24,908 bases of DNA from Gyrodactylus bullatarudis (lineage: Eukaryota > Platyhelminthes > Monogenea > Gyrodactylidea > Gyrodactylidae). The stretch lies in the NCBI GenBank assembly GCA_012064415.1, contig SSNU01000121.1, forward strand, positions 1 through 24,908, in the 5' to 3' direction. Position numbers and translations under genes: made by a program. The notes beneath the pieces are model-generated. The model saw only the letters and a list, made by a program, of their open reading frames with translations, had not been told where the DNA came from and searched no databases. Below, piece after piece: positions 1 through 7,191 of this stretch (within the stretch, counting starts at the first letter, position 1; every line of letters starts with the position of its first letter).

Positions 1-1
1 T

Positions 2-181
2 ATGATGTCCATCATTAACAGCTCACGTCTATACATCAGATACCTGGATGATACCTTTCTTCTTGTCAACGAAGATTGCAATATAAATGATATGTCAAGG
101 GATCTCAATGCTATGCACGAAAACATTTGTAAAAATCATGAATTCTCAAATTCATCGAGAATAGCTGCTGAAGAAAAATAA
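2..181 (+). pseudogene. PLE reverse transcriptase fragment (YLDD motif C)
   Basis: A 59-codon open stretch entering from the left edge and ending at TAA. It contains LYIRYLDDTFLLVNED, which fits the catalytic motif C of Penelope-like element (PLE) reverse transcriptases; the two Asp would bind the catalytic metal. A near-identical motif (SSRLYLRYLDD) is found at about 11635-11665 in another fragment, so both probably belong to one family. Only about 60 residues of a normally 600-800 residue protein are present. The upstream palm and fingers may lie outside the window. Downstream similarity is lost and the next recognisable piece lies on the other strand. Confidence 0.6.
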
Positions 182-257
182 ACAGAATAGAATTTAAGCT
201 TAAAAAATACCAAAACTCTCCAATAAATAGCAGAAATAAAGAGAAAAGTGAAAAAGC

Positions 258-626
258 TCACATCGGCCGGGGTATTTGAAGATTAAATGAGTAATATTTC
301 TGAACACATAGATTTGGTTTGTATAAGTTAATAAAGAATTTCTCTTTGACCCATACATCTATGTTGTCATCTCCAGGATTTTTATAAGGAATAGAAAAAT
401 TCGAAATTAAGGCAGTATGATTCTCCTGTTTAAGATGTCTTGTCACCGCTGTGTTTTTCTTCAAATGATCACTCGATCTTGTGGAAAGTTTCCTTAAAGT
501 CCGTCCTATATATGAAGCCCCACAAGTGCATTGAAATTTGTAAATCAATAGAGCTTTTTCTTTAGGTTTAAGAGAATCGTTATGGATCAAACTGAATAAT
601 CTCTGTGTTATATATACAATTTTCAA
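258..626 (-). pseudogene. PLE GIY-YIG endonuclease domain fragment
   Basis: A 122-residue open frame with CTCGASYIGRTLRKLSTR at residues 33-50, followed by a conserved DHLKK. This is the GIY-YIG nuclease core as found at the C-terminus of PLE polyproteins, with the PLE-type Cys pair before it and the Arg of the second helix. The preceding HNDSLKPKEKALLIYKF is the usual linker. The RT that should precede it on the minus strand is absent; the upstream DNA (640-965) instead looks like a PLE terminal region. The domain is therefore detached from its RT and faces the YLDD fragment at 2-181 tail to tail. The first Met need not be a real start. Confidence 0.65.
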
Positions 627-639
627 TTGTATATTATTG

Positions 640-965
640 AAATGAGATTAACTAGATCAGTGAAAAATGATCTAAAATTAGTTTTATAATAAAATTTATT
701 AAAACTTAGGTCAATATTAGAATTCTCAGCCATGGTCATCCAAACGTTTCGACGGTGTCTTCACACGCCTTCTTCAGTGGTACGACAAGTTTGTCAAAAA
801 ACAAATTACTATTTATATAATTTCATGATCTCATATCTATCAGTTTTGTCCAATCAGATGAGAGAATAGAATAATAAAAGAGGCTGACCTATGATAATAA
901 AGTATAGATATATAGAAAAGATATTGCGTTTCAAAGTTTCTTAGATTTCAATTTTTCATCAATTT
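640..965 (-). repeat. PLE 3' UTR / pseudo-LTR region
   Basis: Read on the minus strand, the block begins with a segment (887-963) that recurs next to the PLE ORF at 2583-2641. The two share CTATGATAATAAAGTATAGA and a TTTTTCATCA stretch. Because the copy at 2583-2641 directly follows the stop of a GIY-YIG domain, the shared segment is best read as PLE 3' UTR. Further along comes a hammerhead-like motif (740-780), a known feature of PLE terminal repeats. The block may mark a junction between two tandem or partial PLE copies. Confidence 0.45.
740..780 (-). ncRNA. Hammerhead-ribozyme-like motif of a PLE terminal repeat
   Basis: On the minus strand CTGAAGA (the CUGANGA box) is followed by a possible stem II (GGC-GTGT, loop GAAG, ACAC-C-GTC, with one bulged C) and then by GAAACGTT. 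The CCA before the first box can pair with TGG after GTT to give a short stem I, placing cleavage after GTT. Stem III would be only AC/GT, self-complementary, as described for the minimal hammerheads of PLEs that may act as dimers. An extra A between CTGAAGA and stem II departs from the consensus, so activity is doubtful. Confidence 0.4.
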
Positions 966-999
966 TTTTCTCTGTATAGTATACAGTGTATACCCACAT

Positions 1000-2560
1000 T
1001 GACCATCTCGAATTAAAACTTAATAACCGTCTTGAAAACAAACTCAAAACTGCTGTTCAGTTACGGATGGAAGAAGATTACTAATCAACACACAAAATCA
1101 AATATCATCTCTAACATCAATGACTTATGCTCGTATTAAGAGGAACCTAAAGAATGAAATTAAACAAAGACCCAAAATTGGTTACCAACAATTGAACAAA
1201 TACTTAAAATTCTCCAATAAAAACGTTCATAGTATCAAAGAAATCCCTGACACCATCCAAGAAAAGTTCATCAATGTCTTCAATGCCTCAGCCTAGTTCA
1301 ACCCCAACAATCTTAGACACAACCCATTAATTACAATTTTTTGTCATATACTCAATTCTTCAATATGCTTTCAAAACTTAAATTCAATAATCGACGAGAC
1401 ATCTACAATATTAGCATAAATATATTGCTCAATGGTCACTGCAAATTCCTAAATAACATAAAATCTATTTAAAAAATCCTTTGATGAAAATTTTATTCCA
1501 AAAGATTTCCTTGCAACAAAATTTATTCCTCTTCCTAAAAAAGACTCAGAATTCAGACATGAATTCAGACCTATCTCGTTACAGTTAACACTCATGAGGA
1601 TCATTGATTCCTTCCTGTTTATTCAAATAAGGAAAATTGTAAACATTAACATAATTGACCCCAATCAACATGACTTCTGTAGGGGTAAATCATGTGAAAC
1701 TAATCTTTATTAATTTCTAAGCTACATCTCATCATGTTGGACCTCTACTTTTCAATATTGTATTTGCTGATATTCAACCTTCCTCATTCAAAATTTTAAA
1801 ATATGCTGACGACTTTAAAATAGTCTTTGATTTTGATGGTACCTATAACACAAATATTATAAATTCAGAAATATCAACTATCATCAACAAATTAATGAGC
1901 TTTGGATTGTCCCCTAACATAGAAAAATCATTCTACTCGACTCCAAATGAATCAAGGATCACTGATTTAAATATCTACATCAACCAAAATAAAATTCACC
2001 CTAAAATTACAATTAAGGACCTTGGGATTACTTATTTATGGAAACTTGATTTTGCTGATCACTATAAAGAAATTATTAAAAAATTCATTGGGCGGCTCAT
2101 CCACATCCACTAATGCGTCAAAATCGACAGCATGAAACTATTTTTATTCAAAGTTTATGCAACAGATTTACGCGCCTTTTGTCATCAACATACCAAACTG
2201 AAATGAAATCCACGAAGAACTCCTTGTGGCTAAGAAGAGAACTCAAAATAATTACCCTAATCAAACTCTCACCCCTGGCTAACTCCAATCGTCAAGACCT
2301 ACGCTCCAATGTTCCTGAATATGGCAATCTAAAAAAGCTATCAATTTTCAACAAAGCCAAAAACATATTTTAAAAACTTAATCATAAGATGAAAACTCTT
2401 GATGATGATGAATTTAAAAAATAATTTAAAAATCTTTATAATTTATAAATGTCCACAAAACTGAAGATCTATTGAATGTTTATATAGATAACACATGTAT
2501 TGTTTGATAAATATTATTATTATTATTAATACAATTTAAATAAAAAAAAATAAAACTATT
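1000..2560 (+). pseudogene. Decayed non-LTR retrotransposon reverse transcriptase
   Basis: Several plus-strand frames together resemble the RT at 7664-8929. About 1500-1700 gives ATKFIPLPKK, FRPISLQ and IDPNQHDFCRGKSCETN (RT motifs 1-2 and the following region). About 1730-1830 gives VGPLLFNIVFADIQ (motif B end) and ILKYADDFKIVF (motif C, YADD). After this comes LMSFGLSPNIEKS and a C-terminal region to about 2370. The segment between the region-2 block and motif B is missing, so the catalytic Asp of motif A is deleted. There are many stops and frame changes. An AT-rich tail with (ATT)n and A-runs near 2505-2560 could be the 3' end. It is an old copy of a CR1/Jockey-like group, related to but distinct from the minus-strand elements. 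Confidence 0.6.
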
Positions 2561-2582
2561 CAATGTTATTTTATTGAGTCAA

Positions 2583-2641
2583 TCTATGATAATAAAGTAT
2601 AGATAATCAGAACAGAAAAGAGTTATAATTTTTCATCAGAT
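2583..2641 (-). repeat. PLE 3' UTR segment (second copy)
   Basis: Lies directly downstream, on the minus strand, of the stop of the GIY-YIG ORF. It shares about 60 bp with 887-963, including CTATGATAATAAAGTATAGA and the TTTTTCATCA end. This links the terminal block at 640-965 to the same PLE lineage. Confidence 0.5.
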
Positions 2642-3347
2642 TTAATTTAACTTCCTTCTTTTGCCAAAAAGCTGAATCCAACACTGCTCGATGTTCACTT
2701 CACCAACATTTCCATTAAAAGTATCATTATTGCCTATTTCTAGAGCTTCGTGAATTAACCTCTTTCTAAAGTTTTTCTGCACACTAAGAATTTTAACCTC
2801 CTCAAAATTTATTTTATGCCCATTATTGTTTAAGACATGTTGAAAAACATGAGAATTATTATCATTTCTCAAAATACTGTTTTTATGTTCTTTGATTCTT
2901 GTTATAAAATTCCTACCAGTTTGACCAATATAACTTTTATCACAGCTACACTTCAATTTATAAATACCACAGCCCTCAAAAATGTTATTTTCATTTTTGG
3001 AAATTTTATCAACAGGATTATATTATTTTTAAAAACAACCTTAAAATTATATTTTTTATAAATTTTAGATAACAAAATATTAAGTGGGATATGATCTAAA
3101 ACAACGATTTTTTTGATGTTTAAATTTTGATTTTTAATGATTTTAGGTGAATAAATTTATTAAAAACCTCTTCCTTAATTCTATCGATCATTTTTGTAGG
3201 ATAACTATTTTTATTTAAAATCACTGTTGAATTTTTAAGTTCCACATCCCAATGATCTTTATCTGTGAGACGTAATGTTCTCAAGATTTTACCACGAACT
3301 ACATCTTCTTTGTACAGAATAGCTGTGTTACTTTTGAAATTCAACAA
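2642..3347 (-). pseudogene. PLE RT C-terminus, linker and GIY-YIG endonuclease
   Basis: Reading from 3347 downward, the first open frame (75 codons) has ILRTLRLTDKDHW and NKNSYPTKMIDRIKEEVFNK, the helical C-terminal part of a PLE RT. After a stop at 3120, a second frame gives HIPLNILLSKIYKKYNFKVV, the usual linker. A shift then leads into a frame with IYKLKCSCDKSYIGQTGRNF and TRIKEHK, the GIY-YIG nuclease core with its CxC-type Cys pair, ending at 2642. Domain order matches intact PLEs, but at least two breaks separate the parts and the catalytic RT palm is missing. It differs clearly from the GIY-YIG domain at 258-626 (KCSCDKSYIGQTGR against QCTCGASYIGRTLR), so it is a different lineage. Confidence 0.7.
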
Positions 3348-3493
3348 TATATTTTTATTACAAGGTTTTCTATATATGGATTTTGAGATTTTGAAGGTTG
3401 CTGACTAGAAGTCATGCTAGTTTTAAGAACGAACGAAAGTTGATTGGTGAATAAAGCTTTATTTTCGTCGGTTCTCTTCGGACCAAACACCGA

Positions 3494-3537
3494 CTTATAT
3501 ACATGAAAAATTAGAGAACATAATAATAAAGGCCAAT
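3494..3537 (-). promoter_or_regulatory. Possible promoter or LTR core: CCAAT box then TATATAAG
   Basis: On the minus strand an ATTGG box (3533-3537) lies about 30 bp upstream of TATATAAG (3494-3501). Further downstream are an AATAAAGCTTTATT palindrome (about 3450-3463), which includes a polyadenylation-type hexamer, and an ATG near 3413. This order would fit either an ordinary promoter or the U3/R of a solo LTR whose start could be the TGTCAGAAC near 3567. No second LTR copy is visible, so the choice is open. Confidence 0.3.
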
Positions 3538-3580
3538 AGCAATCATTCAAATAGTTCTGACAAATGGGAGTAGAGTGTGT

Positions 3581-3742
3581 TTATCTCTTAGGGGCAGTGA
3601 TGAATGCATCTATTGTCTGGACAACGGATGGTACTCTTCTTCTATGCTTTCCTCTTCCCTTTGGTTGCTTGGGGGAAACTGACAGATTCCTTTTCCGCGA
3701 CGGCGTGGGGGCTTGTGTTTCTGGTTGAGAGAAATACCTCAT
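3581..3742 (-). CDS. Short basic Ser/Pro/Lys/Arg-rich ORF, unrecognised
   Basis: A 53-codon ORF from ATG at 3742 to TAA at 3581. The frame stays open upstream to about 3798, including LREELTRTPIFFDTHDD, so a longer product or an upstream exon is possible. The middle is strongly basic: TPSRKRNLSVSPKQPKGRG followed by KHRRR. The end is QTIDAFITAPKR. No signal peptide or membrane segment is seen. The composition resembles a small nuclear, nucleic-acid-binding or structural protein, but I do not recognise the family. It is preceded on the same strand by the CCAAT/TATA-like block at 3773-3903 at a plausible distance. It could also be the C-terminal piece of a retroelement gene ending before the LTR-like DNA at about 3567. 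Confidence 0.3.
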   Translation of the reverse strand: MRYFSQPETQAPTPSRKRNLSVSPKQPKGRGKHRRRVPSVVQTIDAFITAPKR

Positions 3743-3772
3743 ACGATCATCATGGGTGTCAAAAAAGATGGG

Positions 3773-3903
3773 TGTCCTAGTTAATTCTTCTCTAAGTATT
3801 TATAAATTATGACGTGGTCGCTGTCTGACCAATCAGTGTTGATTATTCTTATATATTTTGCATGTCATTTTAAGAGAAAGAGTAGGACAAACTGCTAGAT
3901 AAT
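3773..3903 (-). repeat. 131-bp block, copy 1 (promoter-like on the minus strand)
   Basis: Identical by eye over 131 bp to 4514-4644, in direct orientation. On the minus strand it has ATTGG (3829-3833) about 25 bp before TTTATAAATA (3797-3806), a spacing like CCAAT-TATA promoters, with a short ORF downstream (3581-3742). Its two ends also carry TGTCCTA and TAGGACA, a short inverted repeat, so a tiny inverted-repeat transposon is an alternative reading. Confidence 0.6.
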
Positions 3904-4167
3904 TGTTTTCATTTAGCAAGCGGTGAAAAGTAGAGGTTTATTTATATGTTTTAAAGTAAATGTTTTGAGTCAAATTAAGGTAAAAAGTTAAATTCACTCT
4001 GATTGGTCTGAATTTCCAACACTTTCATTGTACATTTTCTCTACTATGTTAGTGACATATGTGCAGAATAATTTGGTCTAATAACATTGCTGTTAATCAT
4101 CAATCTAACTTACCTATGACCGCCATGACTGAAAAAAACAAATGTTATTCAAGTGAAATATAATGAA

Positions 4168-4238
4168 CCTTCGTGCAATCATGGACTCTCATCATTGTTT
4201 CAATGCGTATCTGTAGAACTAGTACTAATAACTTTCAT
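4168..4238. repeat. 71-bp block, copy 1
   Basis: Matches 4649-4719 in direct orientation with about two differences near the end (CTAATAACTTTC against CTAAGAACTTTA). It lies 264 bp beyond the first 131-bp block, whereas in the second set the two blocks are only 4 bp apart. Confidence 0.7.
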
Positions 4239-4513
4239 TCGAAGACAAGAGTTGCCTGATTTCGTAAAATTTATTTTGAGCATGCTTATCATAATTCGAT
4301 AAAGAATAAAATGCCTGGATTTCCACATATACAGGTTTTTCTTCACTTATACTCATTAGTATGATACCCGATACGAGTTTTGGGGTTGGAATGATGGAAG
4401 ATGTGTATGCGTGTGTATCAGTGATGTCATGAAAGTATCTATAATGAGGTAATTCAAGGCAAGAGGACAGTGTGCGTGGGTGTGAGTAGAGGTTTGAATG
4501 GGATGAAGATGGA

Positions 4514-4644
4514 TGTCCTAGTTAATTCTTCTCTAAGTATTTATAAATTATGACGTGGTCGCTGTCTGACCAATCAGTGTTGATTATTCTTATATATTTT
4601 GCATGTCATTTTAAGAGAAAGAGTAGGACAAACTGCTAGATAAT
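4514..4644 (-). repeat. 131-bp block, copy 2
   Basis: Identical by eye to 3773-3903, with the same ATTGG and TTTATAAATA arrangement on the minus strand. Downstream on that strand the sequence differs (TCCATCTTCATCCCATTC onwards) and no convincing ORF follows. Confidence 0.65.
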
Positions 4645-4648
4645 CAGT

Positions 4649-4719
4649 CCTTCGTGCAATCATGGACTCTCATCATTGTTTCAATGCGTATCTGTAGAAC
4701 TAGTACTAAGAACTTTATT
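4649..4719. repeat. 71-bp block, copy 2
   Basis: Second copy of the block at 4168-4238, nearly adjacent to the second 131-bp block. This suggests a segmental duplication followed by loss of about 260 bp in this copy, or a gain of that much in the other. Confidence 0.7.
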
Positions 4720-5230
4720 TTCATAAAAACTGATAGTAATGAAAAAACTTTATTTGAATTCAGTTTATCACAGTTAAGAAATTTTAAGTATTATCAATTT
4801 TGATTTAAAATGAGAGTTACTTACCCTTTCATGGATTCTGCCCTATTTAAATACACAAGAATTTCAAAATTAAATTCAATAACGCATTAATTTACAATGC
4901 TTGCAACTGCTTCCTGTAAAATTCAATCAATTAGTTTTCAAATCAAGATAAGATTTTTGAAAATTATATCAGTATTTCGGTTTCAGCCATATGCTCATTC
5001 CCCTCCCTTTTATTCTTTCTACTGTTTTTTGCACATTCTTATAAAATACGCATCCGCCTTCCCGCATTGGTCTTTAGCGGATCTCTTTGGATAATTTCTT
5101 TTTATTTTTAGTATCCAGAATTAAAAAAAATAAATTTTTGATACCTTGATTAAGATGAAAACGATTATATTACTATTGGTTAGAAATATTCGAATAGCTT
5201 CGTATACGTCCGGAAAACTCGTAAAAGTAT
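4720..5230. other. AT-rich stretch, nothing recognised
   Basis: No coding similarity, repeat or terminal structure stands out. A 65-codon frame at 4897-5094 has no recognisable motif and is probably chance. Confidence 0.5.
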
Positions 5231-5487
5231 TCATCATTATATGGAGTAAATATTTATTGAAAATTAAGTATTTCACCAGGTTTCAATTCCTGGGTTAAGT
5301 CATTAAATTTTTTAGTTAATAAAAAATTTCATTGAATTATAAACAGAATGAATATTTGTACTCCAACTGATGAAAACTGAAATCTTTTTTCTCTATCATT
5401 TAAGATCTTCTCTATTCTATATTGATAAAATATATTAATGTGAGATTAATTGGGCCATGGAAGTTGTAATGTGTGTATATGATTTTC

Positions 5488-5616
5488 TATTCAAGAAGTC
5501 CCCAGCACGAATTAGCAAAATGGTTATCAGAAATTATCAAACCGATTCATAGACACTATAGTGAACATGTAACAAAAGATGTATTTCACTTTGTTGAAAA
5601 AATTAAAGTGAATTAA
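5488..5616 (+). pseudogene. PLE RT fingers fragment inside the foldback
   Basis: One plus-strand frame reads YSRSPQHELAKWLSEIIKP then VTKDVFHFVEKIKVN and a stop. This matches the region in PLE reverse transcriptases where a Ser-Pro-x-x-x-Leu-(A/S)-K segment follows the RPIV motif and precedes the helix leading to motif A. About 42 residues are left. It is bounded on both sides by the 41-bp inverted repeats, so it was either captured by the foldback or is the remnant of the element that generated it. Confidence 0.55.
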
Positions 5617-5667
5617 TCCCAATTAATCTCACATTAATATATTTTATCAATATAGAATTTCAAAATT

Positions 5668-5814
5668 ATGAATTTAAGTGGATATTCGGACGTTTTTGAA
5701 AAACAACGTGAATTACTCATTCATAATAATCTATCCCACCGGATCCCTGAACAAAAAAATCTTCTTCGTGAAATAATTTTCTTCAACTTTTACTATTTCT
5801 TTCATTATTTGTAA
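5668..5814 (+). other. Short open frame starting in a 68-bp direct repeat
   Basis: A 48-codon frame begins MNLSGYSDVFEKQRELLIHN and continues LSHRIPEQKNLLREII before becoming Phe/Tyr-rich and stopping. Its first 21 codons recur in the direct-repeat copy at 5928-5995. The first half looks protein-like but I recognise no family. It may be a piece of a retroelement ORF. Confidence 0.2.
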
Positions 5815-6194
5815 ATTATTATCTCGAATGAATCTTTAAACTTTTATCATTTTTAAAGCAATGCCACTGATGATGCTTTAAGAAATACGTATATAGTTTT
5901 AAATATATCTCTTTCTTACATATTTCCAAATTATGAATTTAAGTGGATATTCGGACGTTTTTGAAAAACAACGTGAATTACTCATTCATAATAATATAGA
6001 ATAGAGAAGATCTTAAATGATAGAGAAAAAAGATTTCAGTTTTCATCAGTTGGAGTACAAATATTCATTCTGTTTATAATTCAATGAAATTTATTATTAA
6101 CTAAAAAATTTAATGACTTAACCCAGGAATTGAAACTGAAGAAACCTGGTGAAATACTTAATTTTCAATAAATATTTACTCCATATAATGATGA

Positions 6195-6989
6195 TTATAT
6201 TACTGTTCTATTTTTCGTAAATATAAAAGTTTTTCGTCATTATTGGATATAATATTTGAGTAAATGTACAGTAGTACCTCCTGTTTTACTGAAATCCAGT
6301 AACAGGGATGGATAAGTTGCTTGTTTGGAGGTAAGCAAGCCCCTTTTCACACACAAGTTATTTTCGAGAAAAATAAAGTTTTTCCTAATTCCATGATCAA
6401 CTTTAATTCATGATTAATAGGATATTTTTATTAAAGATACGCATTTTATTGTACTGTTTTGATCTAGAAATAAAATTCTATCGAATGGTGTAAAGTTCAA
6501 CTGAAACTAAATTATTAGGTTGAATCACTATATCATGCCTACTTTCAAGTAACAGCAAGAATATGTTTATGAAATTTAGGGGTAGAGAGAAGAAGGGGTT
6601 ATTTTCCACATCCATTACGGAGGTACTATTTTATATATTTTGGTTCAATGATCCATAAAATAACCTTACACTTCTCTTTCATATTTCTCCCGACTGATAA
6701 ATAATTGATTAATTTTTAAAAAATATTTATGAATTAGGAAATATTATCGTTTAAAAATAGTTATATTTGCTTTTATTTTTTGATTCTGAACTCATATGGA
6801 TATTATGAGAAAAATAATGAATATTTTAATGATGAACGCTATATTTAGCTAGGTTTTTTGATGTGGATCAAACCTAACTTGTAATTATGATTAGAAGTTT
6901 ATACTATTAAGGTATTTATTTACAAGGAAAGCACTCTTTTTAAGAAGAAATTTTTGTTATAAATGTCTTTTCAAAAATGGGAATATTGA
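6195..6989. other. AT-rich stretch, no gene seen
   Basis: No coding signal. AGTACCTCC near 6271 and GGAGGTACT near 6617 form a short inverted pair, but no other terminal features or target duplication support a transposon. The right part abuts the 3' end of the non-LTR element. Confidence 0.45.
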
Positions 6990-7191
6990 TTTTTTTTGTT
7001 AGAAATTAGTTCTGTATTTAAAGGAAATTCAAGATAAAATATGTACAAAAATAAATAAAGTCTAAATACATTGTGAATCTCGTTAAAGTCTGTAAAATAA
7101 AATAATGAATAATTGAAATCTTGGAGTCTTTGTAGATGAAAGTGATAAATTGAATTTGAAAATTTAAATCGAAAATTATTCTGGTGGCAAC

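Larger units (their letters stand above)
5231..6194. repeat. Foldback (long inverted repeat) structure enclosing a PLE fragment
   Basis: The left arm 5231-5423 is the reverse complement of 5993-6194, nearly identical apart from an extra CTTCAGTTTC in the right arm and a mismatch or two. An inner arm (5414-5454) is repeated inverted at 5618-5657 with about 41 matching bases. Between the inner arms sits a PLE RT fragment (5455-5617). Inside the right half, a 68-bp segment occurs twice in direct orientation (5663-5730 and 5928-5995), each ending in TTCATAATAAT. The arrangement looks like a foldback unit rebuilt by template switching. No target duplication is evident. Confidence 0.75.

Noticed and set aside
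4897..5094. A 65-codon ORF, Phe/Ile/Tyr-rich
   Set aside because: No motif or homologous feature; composition is what AT-rich DNA gives by chance.
6268..6632. A pogo/Tigger-like MITE with AGTACCTCC ends
   Set aside because: Only about nine bases are inverted, the tips are not aligned with a TA duplication, and nothing inside supports an element.
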